Shown in pieces: positions 41,458-50,533 of a stretch of DNA of 64,000 bases. The notes under the pieces were generated by a model, which was not told where the DNA came from, searched no databases, and worked only from the letters and a program-made list of their open reading frames with translations. The stretch covers positions 1 through 64,000 of the forward strand of contig NZ_PYCN01000029.1 in NCBI RefSeq assembly GCF_003062295.1. The letters are read 5' to 3'. This DNA is from Bradyrhizobium algeriense. Its GTDB lineage: Bacteria; Pseudomonadota; Alphaproteobacteria; Rhizobiales; Xanthobacteraceae. A program made the translations under genes and the position numbers. Positions within the stretch are counted from its first letter, which is position 1. Every line of letters starts with the position of its first letter.

Positions 41458-42433
41458 GCCGATAATTCCTGATCGCGTAAAGCGGCGTTCGCAGCGTTAG
41501 CTGGTACGACGGTTTCGGCGTCCAGGCGATCTGTGCGGTGACGCCGAACAGACGATTATCGTTGTCGTCCATGCGGTCGAGGTCGAAGCGCACGATCGGC
41601 TGCGTGAACGCGGGAAACGGCGTCAGGTTCAGAAGCTGCGCGCCGCCGAAATGTTGCACGCCGACACGGCCGGTGAACTTCCAGTTGTTGTCCCACTGAT
41701 AATAGCCGCCGACATAACCCATGACGTCGGGGCTGACGCGAGCGAGCGGGGTATCGACCAGGACCTTGGCGTACTGCATTCCCGCGAGCAGCCCACGCGT
41801 TTCATCCGCATTCAGTGCGTAGTCCGCCTCGACGATCGTGTTGTAGGTAGTGGAGGCCAGCGGGGCATCTGAAGTCGAACGCGACGCGTTGGATTGGACG
41901 GTGATGGTCGGAAACATTCCGCCGTTCTGCTGATAGATGTCGGCCTGGAATCCGACGGTAAAGCTGAAGATCGTGAACGCCGTCCAGGGATCGGTACCGG
42001 CCTGCGACGTGGCTCCGCTGACGCCGCCATAGACCGAGAGCCAATCATTGACATCGACGGTCAAGGGCAGATCGACCGAGAGGCTTTGGCTGGATGGCGA
42101 GGTCCGGGTTCGGAGCGAGGAAAGGTTTTCCAGCCTCGACAACAAAGGCGGCGCGCCGAATCCGATCGAGAGCGAGCCGGCGGGCAGCGTCGCGTAGATG
42201 GTTCTCATATCGAGGTAGAAGTTCGGCAGGGCCGACTTGGCTTTGGCTGCATCCTCGTCTTCGTCGCCATCGTCTTTCCCAAAGGCTGCGCCGGAAAGAC
42301 ATAACGACAGCAGCACGCCCAGCGCTACGCCTCGGGCGGATCGCGCCGGTGCGAACAGCAGACCGCGCGGTGCGGTGGATCTGGTCAGATTCGTGCTCAA
42401 TCGACGGCGCCTTTGATTGGCCGAGATGACCAT
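41327..42433 (-). CDS. Outer-membrane beta-barrel-like protein, 3' end overlapping nasA
   Basis: About 368 residues from ATG 42433 (GTG 42466 also possible). A signal peptide (LGVLLSLCLSGAAFG) is followed by an acidic linker DDGDEDEDAAKAK. The rest has alternating aromatic/polar strands ending in a barrel-like QLTLRTPLYAIRNY. After that Tyr another 40 or so residues, rich in Arg, Pro and Ala, are only the reverse reading of the nasA C-terminus. The natural stop was probably lost, by a substitution or a frameshift near 41450. The cargo is unknown. It lies downstream of nhaA on the same strand. Confidence 0.6.
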   Translation of the reverse strand: MVISANQRRRRLSTNLTRSTAPRGLLFAPARSARGVALGVLLSLCLSGAAFGKDDGDEDEDAAKAKSALPNFYLDMRTIYATLPAGSLSIGFGAPPLLSRLENLSSLRTRTSPSSQSLSVDLPLTVDVNDWLSVYGGVSGATSQAGTDPWTAFTIFSFTVGFQADIYQQNGGMFPTITVQSNASRSTSDAPLASTTYNTIVEADYALNADETRGLLAGMQYAKVLVDTPLARVSPDVMGYVGGYYQWDNNWKFTGRVGVQHFGGAQLLNLTPFPAFTQPIVRFDLDRMDDNDNRLFGVTAQIAWTPKPSYQLTLRTPLYAIRNYRLMRAASPAQPRRAAACRFPACRHHNWYRPSGAGRPRRRWLPLF

Positions 42434-42541
42434 TTGGCTGCGGCGAATACAAGAAGCCACGACCACGCGGGCTTCGATCTCATGACGGGTGTGGCGCGTT
42501 TGCGCCGCTGCGGCTTCGTCGTCGTTTCGCTGGCTGACCCC

Positions 42542-43726
42542 TTATCGGGGAGATGAAGCTCCGCTCGATCGCTCGATCGCCGAGAACATCAGTGCGGCGA
42601 CGATGCCAGACAGCAGCGAGGCCATGAGAACGCCAAGCCGGACTTGCTTAAGGACCGCTTCGTCGTCGAAGGCCAGCGTGCCGATGAAGAGGCTCATGGT
42701 GAAGCCGATGCCGGTCAGGATGGCCATTGCATAGAGTTTTCCTGTCGTTGCCCCTTCCGGCATTGCAGCCAGGCCCAGCCTGATCGCGAGCAGCGATGAG
42801 CCGAAGACCCCGATCTGTTTGCCGACGAAAAGCCCTGCGATAACGCCCAGCGTTATCGGCTCTGCCAGCTTTGACAAGGTCAATCCGTGAAGCGGTACGC
42901 CGGCATTCGCGAAGGCGAAAATCGGCACGATGGCGAAAATCACCCACGGCCTGAGCGCGTGTTCGGTATCTTCGAGCAGGCTGTGCCCGTCGCGTCTGGT
43001 CAGCGGCATCGCGAGACCGACGGCGACACCGGCGAGCGTCGCATGCACGCCGGATTTGAGCACGCAGACCCAGGTGAACAGCCCGGCGATGAGATAGAAC
43101 GCCGGCCTGCGCACATCGAGCAGGTTGAGGACCGCGAGCGCCGCGACGCCAAGCCCGCCGAGCGCCAGCGCCAGAACTGAAAGGTCGGCGGTATAGAAGA
43201 TCGCGATGACGATGATGGCCATCAGGTCGTCGATGATCGCGAGCGCCAAGAGAAAGGTCTTCAGCGAGGCCGGCACCTTGCGTCCCATCATGGCGCAGAC
43301 GCCGAGCGCAAAGGCGATATCGGTCGCCGCCGGTATGGCCCAGCCGCGCAACGCCTGGGCGTCGCCCCAGTTCACTGCGGCAAAGATCGCGGCCGGCGTG
43401 ATGAAGCCGCCGAACGCGGCGATCACGGGCAATGCCGCTTTCTTCGGGCTCGCCAGCGCACCCTCAATCGCCTCGCGCTTGATCTCGAGCCCGACCAGCA
43501 GGAAGAACACCGCCATCAGGCCGTCGTTGATCCAGTGATCGATGGTCTTGCTCAGTCCGATCGATCCGATTCGGACTTCGCCGGTCGTGCGCAACAGCGC
43601 TTCGTAGGCCGGCCCGAACGACGAGTTTGCGACGACGAGAGCCGCGATGGCGGCGAGGCCGAGAACGATGCCGCCATAGAGGCCCGTGTAGTTGAGATCG
43701 TCGGATGCTGGAATCCTGGCCGTCAT
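42542..43726 (-). CDS. nhaA: Na+/H+ antiporter NhaA
   Basis: 394 residues from ATG 43726, about 12 helices. The sodium-binding motif ALAIIDDLMAIIVIAIFY carries the essential paired Asp. Also IPAATDIAFALGVCAM (with the Asp of helix IV assembly), LFTWVCVLKSGVHATLAGVAVG and FANAGVPL are typical. It exports Na+ in exchange for protons at alkaline pH. It overlaps the upstream TetR gene by four bases, so the two are co-translated. Confidence 0.96.
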   Translation of the reverse strand: MTARIPASDDLNYTGLYGGIVLGLAAIAALVVANSSFGPAYEALLRTTGEVRIGSIGLSKTIDHWINDGLMAVFFLLVGLEIKREAIEGALASPKKAALPVIAAFGGFITPAAIFAAVNWGDAQALRGWAIPAATDIAFALGVCAMMGRKVPASLKTFLLALAIIDDLMAIIVIAIFYTADLSVLALALGGLGVAALAVLNLLDVRRPAFYLIAGLFTWVCVLKSGVHATLAGVAVGLAMPLTRRDGHSLLEDTEHALRPWVIFAIVPIFAFANAGVPLHGLTLSKLAEPITLGVIAGLFVGKQIGVFGSSLLAIRLGLAAMPEGATTGKLYAMAILTGIGFTMSLFIGTLAFDDEAVLKQVRLGVLMASLLSGIVAALMFSAIERSSGASSPR

Positions 43727-44361
43727 CGGGCGTCTTTGCCGGCCGCCTCGATCGCCACCGACAGCGCGAGTTTCGTTTCCTTCACGATGTCCTCGACCAG
43801 TTCTTCCCGGCTGACATGGGCAACCTGGCCGGTGAGCAGTCCCTGTTCGGCGAGCATGACCACGCCGTGCAGCGAGGCCCAGACTTTCAGGGCGCTCCGC
43901 TCGCGCAACAGTCCCACGGCGGGGGCCTCCAGCGCTTCCACCAGGAGTTCGAAGGTTTCCATTGCCGCGCTCTGCAGCTCGCTGCCTTTCGGTGCGCATG
44001 CCATGGTCCGCGACGCGAACATCAGGCGATAGATGCCGTTGCGGCGCAGTCCGAAATCAAGCGTGAGCTGCGCGAAGCGCGACAGCTTCGACTGTTTCGA
44101 CGGCTTTTCGATCGCCGTGCGCATCATCGCGCTGAATTGGCGGAACGCTTCGGCCGTGACAGCGGTCAGCAACGTCTCGCGGTCGGCAAAATGCTTGTAT
44201 GGCGCCGGCTGCGAGACGCCGAGTTTCTTGGCAAGCGCGCTGATGCTGATCGCTTCCGGGCCGCCGAGCTCGACTTCGTGCAACGCGGCCTGAACCAGGG
44301 CATCGCGGAGATCCCCATGATGATAGGCGTTCAGCGCTTTGCGTGCGGGTCGAGGTGGCAT
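43723..44361 (-). CDS. TetR-family regulator
   Basis: 212 residues from ATG 44361 (MPPRPARKALNAYHHGDLRD). The N-terminal helix-turn-helix (about 12-60) reads ISALAKKLGVSQPAPYKHFADRETLL without gaps. The ligand domain follows the TetR_C_13/WHG type (FELLVEALEAPAVG, WASLHGVVMLAEQGLL). It is divergent from the ferredoxin-P450 pair with 162 bases between and coupled to nhaA, so it may control both directions. Confidence 0.88.
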   Translation of the reverse strand: MPPRPARKALNAYHHGDLRDALVQAALHEVELGGPEAISISALAKKLGVSQPAPYKHFADRETLLTAVTAEAFRQFSAMMRTAIEKPSKQSKLSRFAQLTLDFGLRRNGIYRLMFASRTMACAPKGSELQSAAMETFELLVEALEAPAVGLLRERSALKVWASLHGVVMLAEQGLLTGQVAHVSREELVEDIVKETKLALSVAIEAAGKDAR

Positions 44362-44389
44362 TTCAACGTCATGATCTATAACTTTTGAC

Positions 44390-44419
44390 TTGACAGCACA
44401 ACGGCAGCGCGAATGTAAT
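44390..44419 (+). promoter_or_regulatory. Promoter of the ferredoxin-P450 operon
   Basis: TTGACA (44390-44395), 18 bases, TGTAAT (44414-44419). This is close to a sigma-70 consensus. The motif TATAACTT occurs on both sides of it (about 44377 and 44424) and could be TetR half-sites. Confidence 0.6.
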
Positions 44420-44523
44420 ACGATATAACTTCGCGGTGCGCCGGCGGGTCTGTGCCGCCGTGCCGAAGAATGCCTAAAGAAGAATACCGCGCGGCAAAGC
44501 GCCGCAAAAAGGGAAACGCTGCG

Positions 44524-44733
44524 ATGGCCGGAAAGCTGAAAATCCGCGTCGACCAGGACAAATGTCAGGGCCACGCGCGCTGCAAATCACTGGCACCCGA
44601 GCTGTTCGACCTCGACGAATTCGGCAACGCGCACGAAGTCGGCGACGGTTCCGTGGCTGAGGGCCTGGAAGACAAGGCTTGGCTCGCCCAGAGCAACTGC
44701 CCCGAGATCGCGATCGAGGTGACCGAGGAATAG
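44524..44733 (+). CDS. Single-cluster ferredoxin of the CxxHxxC type, P450 partner
   Basis: 69 residues. The ligand pattern is C14-x2-H17-x2-C20 and C59-P. This is the CXX?XXC(X)nCP class found next to P450 genes in Rhodopseudomonas and mycobacteria, binding a [3Fe-4S] or [4Fe-4S] cluster. His at the variable position sets the cluster type and potential. It precedes the P450 by 63 bases and would deliver its electrons; the ferredoxin reductase is not in the window. Confidence 0.9.
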   Translation: MAGKLKIRVDQDKCQGHARCKSLAPELFDLDEFGNAHEVGDGSVAEGLEDKAWLAQSNCPEIAIEVTEE

Positions 44734-44796
44734 TCCGGTCCGGAGATCGATTTAGCCAAAATAGATCTGAACGAACCAAGCAGAGGATTTGCTCCG

Positions 44797-46017
44797 ATGT
44801 CCGATTCCGCCAGCATCATGCCCGAACATCCCCCGGTCTCCGACTGGGTCAACGATTTCGACCACACCGATCCGACCTGGACCGAAAACCCGTTTCCGAT
44901 TTGGGAAAAATTACGCGAGGCTTCGCCCGTCGTTCACACCGAGCGGTTCCTCGGTTGCTACATGCCGACCACCTATCAGGCGGTAAAGGAAATCGCCTAC
45001 GACACCGACCACTTTTCTTCCCGGCGCGTCATCGTGCGCGACATTCGTCCGGAAATCACGGCGCGGGCGCCACCGATCACCTCCGATCCGCCTGAGCACA
45101 AGCCTGCCAAGCAGTTGCTGTTGCCGCCGTTCACGCCGGACGCGATGAAGAAGCTCGAGCCGCGGGTGCGCGCCATCTGCAACGAGCTGATCGACGAGTT
45201 CATTGCCGACGGCAAATGCGACGCCGCCGCGCGCTACACCAAGCATGTTCCGGTCCGCGCCATTGCGCACATGCTCGGAATCCCCGAGAAGGACGGCGAT
45301 CTCTTCATCAAGTGGATTCACGGCATCCTCGAACTCGGCATCAAGGATGACAATGCGCTGATGGAGGCGGTGAGGGAGATGACCGGCTATTTCGCCGGCC
45401 ACATCGAACATCGCAAACAGAATCCGACCGACGACCTGATCTCGACGCTGATGAATGCGAGGGACAAGGACGGAAACCCGCTGGCGGATGAGCATGTGCT
45501 GGGTTCGCTGCGGCTATTGCTGATCGCTGGCATCGACACCACCTGGAGCGCGATCGGTTCCTCGCTCTGGCATCTGGCGCGGGTACCTGCGGACCGCGAG
45601 CGCCTTGTCGCGGAGCCCGAACTGATGCCGCTGGCGGTCGAGGAACTGCTGCGCGCCTATTCGCCGGTGACGATGGCGCGCGAGGTGATGAAGGAGACGA
45701 CCATCAGCGGCTGCCCGGTCAAGCCCGGCAACATGGTGCTGCTGTCGTTCCCGGCCGCCAACCGCGATCCCGCCATGTTCCCCGACGCCGACAAGGTGGT
45801 GATCGACCGCAAGGAAAACCGCCACGCCGCGTTCGGCCTCGGCATTCACCGCTGCGTCGGCTCCAACCTCGCGCGCATGGAAATGACCGTTGCGATCGAG
45901 GAATGGCTGAAGCGCATCCCGGATTTCAGGCTCGATCCCGCCGGCAAGGTCACCTGGTCGGAAGGCACCGTGCGCGGCCCGCGCCAGTTGCCCATGCTGT
46001 TCGGCAAGGTGAGCTGA
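44797..46017 (+). CDS. Cytochrome P450
   Basis: 406 residues, soluble bacterial type. I-helix AGIDTTWSA (about 246-254, acid-Thr pair replaced by D-T-T), K-helix EELLR (ExxR, about 283), meander Arg, and haem loop FGLGIHRCVGSNLAR (Cys about 355). It hydroxylates a small hydrophobic substrate using the adjoining ferredoxin. Substrate unknown. A strong terminator follows at 46038. Confidence 0.95.
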   Translation: MSDSASIMPEHPPVSDWVNDFDHTDPTWTENPFPIWEKLREASPVVHTERFLGCYMPTTYQAVKEIAYDTDHFSSRRVIVRDIRPEITARAPPITSDPPEHKPAKQLLLPPFTPDAMKKLEPRVRAICNELIDEFIADGKCDAAARYTKHVPVRAIAHMLGIPEKDGDLFIKWIHGILELGIKDDNALMEAVREMTGYFAGHIEHRKQNPTDDLISTLMNARDKDGNPLADEHVLGSLRLLLIAGIDTTWSAIGSSLWHLARVPADRERLVAEPELMPLAVEELLRAYSPVTMAREVMKETTISGCPVKPGNMVLLSFPAANRDPAMFPDADKVVIDRKENRHAAFGLGIHRCVGSNLARMEMTVAIEEWLKRIPDFRLDPAGKVTWSEGTVRGPRQLPMLFGKVS

Positions 46018-46037
46018 GCGTTCCATGAATGAGGCGG

Positions 46038-46066
46038 GGAGGGCCGATTGTCTCGGCCCTCCTTTT
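46038..46066. terminator. Rho-independent terminator after the P450 gene
   Basis: GGAGGGCCGA (46038-46047), loop TTGTC, TCGGCCCTCC (46053-46062), then TTTT. The 10-bp stem is perfect. It lies between convergent genes; on the minus strand the T-run is shorter. Confidence 0.88.
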
Positions 46067-46077
46067 GCGTTCAGCGG

Positions 46078-47046
46078 CTACTTGATCTCGATCTTCGCGT
46101 CGCTGGCGACCTTCTTCCAGGCTTCGATGTCGCGCGCGTTGATGTCGCGCTGCTGGTCTCCGGCGATGAAATCGGCCGAGATGCCAAGTGCCAGCAGTTT
46201 CTCGACGATGTCGGGCTCGGCCAGCGCCGCCTTCAGCGCGCCGGAGATTTTTTGCGCGACGGAGGCGGGAACGCCCGCGGGCGCGTACATCACCCAGGAC
46301 AGGCTCCGCTCGAAATCGACGCCTTGCTCCTTGTAGCTCGCGACGTCAGGCAGGCTCGGAGATCGTCCGCCGCAGACCGCAAGCGCCTTCAGCTTGCCAT
46401 CCTTCACCAGCGGCGTCCCGGTCGCCATGTCGACCAGTCCCACCGAGATGTGCCCGCCCATCAGGTCGTTGGCGAGCTTCGCCGCGCCGCTGAACGGGAC
46501 ATGCTGCAGGCGGATGCCCGCCTTCTGCGAGAGGATTTCGCCGCAGAAATGTCCGGTCGAGCCGACGCCCCAGCTTCCGTACTGGATCGGCTCGCCCTTC
46601 TTCGATAACTCCGTCAGGCCGCGCAGATCGTTGGCGACAAAATCCTTTGTCGCGATGAGAAGAATGGACGACGTTCCGATACGTCCGATGGTGGTAAAAT
46701 CCTTGATCGGATCATAGGGCAGGTTCGGATAGACCGCCGGCGCGAGTACATGGCTGGTCATGCCGCCGATCGTGATGGTGTAGCCATCGGGTGGGGAGGT
46801 CGCGGCCTGCTGCGCGCCGATGGTGCCTGCGGCGCCGGTGCGGTTTTCGACGTAAATAGTCTGCCCAAGGCGATTGCCCATCCGGTCGGCGAGCAGCCGT
46901 CCGAGCACGTCGCCGCCGCCACCGGCCCCGAACGGCAGCAGCATCTTGATCTTCCTGGAGGGGTAGTCGGTCGCGTCCTCGCCGTGGGCTGAACACGCCA
47001 CCGACGCGAGCGCAATCAGCGAAAGCATTATCGCGCGTAACTTCAT
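46078..47046 (-). CDS. Tripartite tricarboxylate transporter substrate-binding protein (TctC/Bug family)
   Basis: 322 residues. A signal peptide (IMLSLIALASVACSAHG) precedes the Bug pattern: YPSRKIKMLLPFGAGGGGDVLGRLLADRMG, VENRTGAAGTIGAQ, NLPYDPIKDFTTIG, and YGSWGVGSTGHFCGE. Bug proteins bind carboxylates and other small anions in the periplasm. No TctA or TctB membrane partner is adjacent, so it is an orphan receptor, possibly with a sensing role. It follows the LacI gene on the same strand by 98 bases. Confidence 0.9.
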   Translation of the reverse strand: MKLRAIMLSLIALASVACSAHGEDATDYPSRKIKMLLPFGAGGGGDVLGRLLADRMGNRLGQTIYVENRTGAAGTIGAQQAATSPPDGYTITIGGMTSHVLAPAVYPNLPYDPIKDFTTIGRIGTSSILLIATKDFVANDLRGLTELSKKGEPIQYGSWGVGSTGHFCGEILSQKAGIRLQHVPFSGAAKLANDLMGGHISVGLVDMATGTPLVKDGKLKALAVCGGRSPSLPDVASYKEQGVDFERSLSWVMYAPAGVPASVAQKISGALKAALAEPDIVEKLLALGISADFIAGDQQRDINARDIEAWKKVASDAKIEIK

Positions 47047-47144
47047 TTACTCTACTCCCTGGGTTTCCCATTTGTTTTTTTGCTTTGGTCGTTCGTCGCC
47101 GGCGTTCTTCGCCGGTCGTGAAGATCGGTGACGCCGTCGCGCGA

Positions 47145-48176
47145 TCAGGGTGCGCGAGGCTTGGCGCCGGAGTGCCGAAGGATGAAACGTGTCGGCAGGT
47201 AGACCGGGCGGACCTTGCGGGCCTCGTCGCCGCCACGAATCCGATCGAGCAGGATGTTGGCGGCGACCCGGCCCATCTGGTCCAGATCCCAGGTCAGCGC
47301 CGAGATGCCCGGCGTTGCATGCCGGGCGAGATCGGTGTCGCCGATGCACACCAGCGACATGTCGTCGGGATAGCGCAGGCCGTTGCTGGCAAGCGCGTCC
47401 ATCACGCCGGCCAGCATGTGCGTGCCCAGCGTAATGATCGCGGTCGGACGGTCCGGGCCTTGCAGCAATTGGCAGACGTCGCTGAACGCAATGCTCGAGC
47501 CTTGCGTCTGCGGCCGGATCAGGTCGGGATCGAACTTAAGTTTCGCCTCAGTATGGGCCTGCCGATAGCCGGCCAGGCGCTCCGAACTCGGCAGCAACGC
47601 GGCGCGTCCGGTGAGAAGCGCGATGCGGCGATGGCCGAGCCCGATGAGATACCGCGTGATTTCGAGGCCGCCGCCGCGATGATCCGCACGCACCGAAGGG
47701 ACGCCCGGCACCTCGCGATCGATCGCCACGCAGGGCAGGTCCAGGTTTGCGAGCGCGCCGGTGAAGTCGGTATGCGCGTTGTCACCCGCAAACAGCAGCA
47801 ATCCATCCATGCGCCGCCTTCGCACCGCCGATATGAACGCCGTTTCGCGGTCTTGCTCGTGCCGGGTAGCCGCAAGCATCAGCACGTAGCCGGCGCGCTG
47901 GAATTCCTCCTCCGCGCCGTTGATCATCTCGCTGTAGAGCGGATTGGAGAGGTCGGAGACCATGCAGCCGATCGTCTTGCTCTCACGCGAACGCAAGGCT
48001 TGCGCCGCTGAATGCGGTTCGAAGCGCAGGCGGTTCACCGCCCGCATGATGCGGGCGTGCAATTCCGGGCTGATGTGCGGCTCGCCGTTCATGACGCGGC
48101 TGACGCTGCTGACCGATACGCCGGCCTGGGCTGCGACGTCCCGAATTGTGGCGCGTGCAGGCTGGCGCAACGACAT
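47145..48176 (-). CDS. LacI-family transcriptional regulator
   Basis: 343 residues from ATG 48176 (GGGAG eight bases upstream). The DNA-binding headpiece is canonical: ATIRDVAAQAGVSVSSVSRV and hinge region FEPHSAAQALRSRES. The periplasmic-binding-protein-like sensor follows (TIGCMVSDLSNPLYSEMING, LLLFAGDN). A perfect LacI-type palindrome lies 125 bases upstream, between it and the divergent SDR gene. It is likely to repress both this pair and the SDR-VOC-CMD genes. Confidence 0.93.
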   Translation of the reverse strand: MSLRQPARATIRDVAAQAGVSVSSVSRVMNGEPHISPELHARIMRAVNRLRFEPHSAAQALRSRESKTIGCMVSDLSNPLYSEMINGAEEEFQRAGYVLMLAATRHEQDRETAFISAVRRRRMDGLLLFAGDNAHTDFTGALANLDLPCVAIDREVPGVPSVRADHRGGGLEITRYLIGLGHRRIALLTGRAALLPSSERLAGYRQAHTEAKLKFDPDLIRPQTQGSSIAFSDVCQLLQGPDRPTAIITLGTHMLAGVMDALASNGLRYPDDMSLVCIGDTDLARHATPGISALTWDLDQMGRVAANILLDRIRGGDEARKVRPVYLPTRFILRHSGAKPRAP

Positions 48177-48300
48177 TGCAGGGCTCCCTTGAGCATCGCC
48201 GCTCGGGCGTAGGTAGGCCAAATCCTAGTGCATTCTGGAAACGATATACAAGATAGAATTCCATAAAAACCTATCTTGAATAACCATATGAGACAAAGTA

Positions 48301-48314
48301 TGGAAACGTTTCCA
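48301..48314. promoter_or_regulatory. LacI/GalR-type operator
   Basis: TGGAAACGTTTCCA, a perfect 14-base palindrome with the central CG typical of LacI-family sites. A half-site (TGGAAACG) occurs again at about 48236. It is 90 bases upstream of the SDR start. Confidence 0.8.
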
Positions 48315-48403
48315 AAAAATGCCGGGGAGCAGGGCGGGCACGCCGTTGTTTTCCGCGACAACAAACCGGCCGAATGGCCGCAGGCAGGAAACGGGACCGA
48401 GGC

Positions 48404-49201
48404 ATGACGCGGCGTGTCGAAGGAAAAGTCGCTTTGGTGACCGGCGCCGCCAACGGCATCGGACGAAGCGCCGCCCTGCTGCTGGCGCGCGAGGGCGCGA
48501 AGATCGTCGCAACCGATCTGCAGGACGAGAAAGGCGAGGGCCTGCTGCGCGAATTGCGCGCCATGGGATGCGAGTGCGAGTACTACCACCACGACGTGAC
48601 GCGCGAGGAGGACTGGCAGTCGATCGTGGCCCAGATCCGGGCGCGGTTCGGCAGGCTCGATGTTCTCGTCAACAATGCCGGGATTGGCCTCTCGGGTCCG
48701 GTGGTCGACATGGCGTTCGCCGACTGGAAGCGGCAGGTGGCCGTCAATCTCGACGGCGTCTTCCTCGGCGTAAAGCATTCGCTCCCGTTGATGCGGGCAG
48801 GCGGCGGCGGAAGCATCATCAACGTTTCCTCGATTGCAGGCATCAAGGCATCGCCGAACGTCTCGGGCTATTGCGCGACCAAGGGCGGCGTGCGGCTGTT
48901 CACGAAATCGGTCGCGCTGGAATGCGCCGCCGCCAAGGATGGCGTGCGCGTCAACTCGCTGCATCCCGGCATCACCGAAACCGCCATCTGGGACACGCTG
49001 ATCGGTACCGTCGAGGACGGCTCCAATGGCGGACGGGAGCGCGGGCCGACGCTGGACAAGTTCACCGAACGCGCCGTCCCGCTCGGGTACAAGGCCGCGC
49101 CTGAGGATATCGCCAACGGCATCCTGTGGCTCGCCAGCGACGAGAGCCGCTACGTCACCGGCACCGAACTCGTGATCGACGGCGGCAGGTCGATCGGCTG
49201 A
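48404..49201 (+). CDS. Short-chain dehydrogenase/reductase
   Basis: 265 residues from ATG 48404 (MTRRVEGKVALVTG). Complete SDR active site: TGAANGIG cofactor loop (about 14-21), NNAG (about 89), Ser in INVSSIAG, and YCATK with Tyr and Lys (about 157-161). Asp after the second strand (ATDLQD) favours NAD. The C-terminal YVTGTELVIDGGRSIG is standard. It heads the plus-strand set under the LacI operator and probably oxidises an alcohol intermediate. Confidence 0.92.
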   Translation: MTRRVEGKVALVTGAANGIGRSAALLLAREGAKIVATDLQDEKGEGLLRELRAMGCECEYYHHDVTREEDWQSIVAQIRARFGRLDVLVNNAGIGLSGPVVDMAFADWKRQVAVNLDGVFLGVKHSLPLMRAGGGGSIINVSSIAGIKASPNVSGYCATKGGVRLFTKSVALECAAAKDGVRVNSLHPGITETAIWDTLIGTVEDGSNGGRERGPTLDKFTERAVPLGYKAAPEDIANGILWLASDESRYVTGTELVIDGGRSIG

Positions 49202-49267
49202 ACGCGAGGGATCAAGAAGAATGAGAGGCGGGAAGGATGTCCCGCCGGCAAGCGGACGGAGGTCGTC

Positions 49268-49801
49268 ATGAGTCGAATCTTTGGTGCAGTCTGCCAGAAC
49301 GGATATGTCGTGCGGGATATCCGTGCCGCCATGGATCACTGGGTCAATGTGATGGGTGTCGGGCCCTGGTACTATATCGACAAGGTCAAGACCGATTACT
49401 TCCGCCACCGCGGCCAGGACTCCGCCATGGAGATGAGCGTGGCGCTCGCTAATTCCGGCGATCTCCAGATCGAGCTGATCCAGCAGCGCAACGACGCGCC
49501 CTCGATGTACAAGGAGTTTCTCGACTCCGGCCGCGAAGGCTTGCAGCACATGTCGTACTGGACCCGTGATTATCAGGCCCTCTACGACCGCGCGCTGTCG
49601 CTTGGCTATAAAGTGGGGCACGAAGGCCAGATCGGCGGCGAAAAGGGCCGCTTCGCCTATTTCGATACGCAGGCCCATTCCGGCACCGTGGTGGAGATTT
49701 CAGACATCAGCGGCAGCAAGGGGAGTTTCTTCGAGCACATTCGCAAGGTCGCCGCCGGTTGGGACGGCGCCGATCCCATCCGCGAAGTCGGCGGCCGCTG
49801 A
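49268..49801 (+). CDS. VOC-family protein (glyoxalase/dioxygenase fold)
   Basis: 177 residues with GGAGG five bases upstream. Two beta-alpha-beta-beta-beta modules of the vicinal-oxygen-chelate fold: VCQNGYVVRDIRAAMDHWVN, VGPWYYID, then LQHMSYWTRD with a metal-type His, and SGTVVEISDIS with a metal-type Glu. Members are glyoxalases, ring-cleaving dioxygenases or methylmalonyl-CoA epimerase-like enzymes. In this context an aromatic-ring-related step is plausible. Confidence 0.82.
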   Translation: MSRIFGAVCQNGYVVRDIRAAMDHWVNVMGVGPWYYIDKVKTDYFRHRGQDSAMEMSVALANSGDLQIELIQQRNDAPSMYKEFLDSGREGLQHMSYWTRDYQALYDRALSLGYKVGHEGQIGGEKGRFAYFDTQAHSGTVVEISDISGSKGSFFEHIRKVAAGWDGADPIREVGGR

Positions 49802-49881
49802 GGGGTGCGCGGGTAAGCTCGAGCGACAGCGGCAGGTCTTTAGCGGTAAAAGCAAACGGCAAAACATGAGGAAACGAGAGG

Positions 49882-50442
49882 ATGGCAAGACTTCCCCTGA
49901 TCGACCCGGCGGCAACCAGCGGCGACGTGCGCACCTCCTTTGACAGGATGCCGGTCGTATTGAACATCTTCCGGATGATGGCGCATGCCGAGGCCAATTT
50001 CATTCCGGCGATGCGGTTCGCCAATTCGATCCTGCACCGCCAGAAACTCAGCCACGTCAACCGCGAATTGCTGATCCTCCAGGTCGCGCAGCTGCAGCAT
50101 GGCGTCTATGAGTGGCGTCAGCACGTTCCGATCGCGCTCGGTGTCGGCGTCACGCAAAAGCAGATCGACTGCATCGAACAAGGCAAATACGAGGACGCAG
50201 CCTTCAATGCCGCCGAACAGGCGCTGCTGGCGTTCGGACGGGAAGTCATCGAGAACGTCCGTGTCGCCGAGCCGGTCTTCGCTGCCATGCGCACGAATTT
50301 CAGCGAACAGGAGATCGTCGAATCGATCCTCGCGATCGGCTTCTACATGACGATGGCGCGCCTGACGGAGGCAACCGATGTCGATCTCGACCCGGCCGCC
50401 GGCATGACCGTCTTCGAGAGCAGCAAGAAGCGGTCGGGCTGA
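49882..50442 (+). CDS. Carboxymuconolactone decarboxylase (CMD)-family protein
   Basis: 186 residues, all-helical CMD/AhpD-like: MRFANSILHRQKLSHVNREL, VAQLQHGVYEWRQHVPIALG, and a second helix set ending AIGFYMTMARLTE. The AhpD CxxC is absent; the YEWRQH segment is the form found in the non-redox CMD branch. The third gene of the set, 80 bases after the VOC protein. The reaction is not predictable, though lactone decarboxylation or hydrolysis would fit a ring-degradation route. Confidence 0.85.
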   Translation: MARLPLIDPAATSGDVRTSFDRMPVVLNIFRMMAHAEANFIPAMRFANSILHRQKLSHVNRELLILQVAQLQHGVYEWRQHVPIALGVGVTQKQIDCIEQGKYEDAAFNAAEQALLAFGREVIENVRVAEPVFAAMRTNFSEQEIVESILAIGFYMTMARLTEATDVDLDPAAGMTVFESSKKRSG

Positions 50443-50533
50443 CGCCTACACATTGCCCGCGCCACATTGACCCCACGGCCAGTTGCAGCGATCATCGACC
50501 GGTCCAAAGCAACGATAGCGTGGAGCGCAGGCA

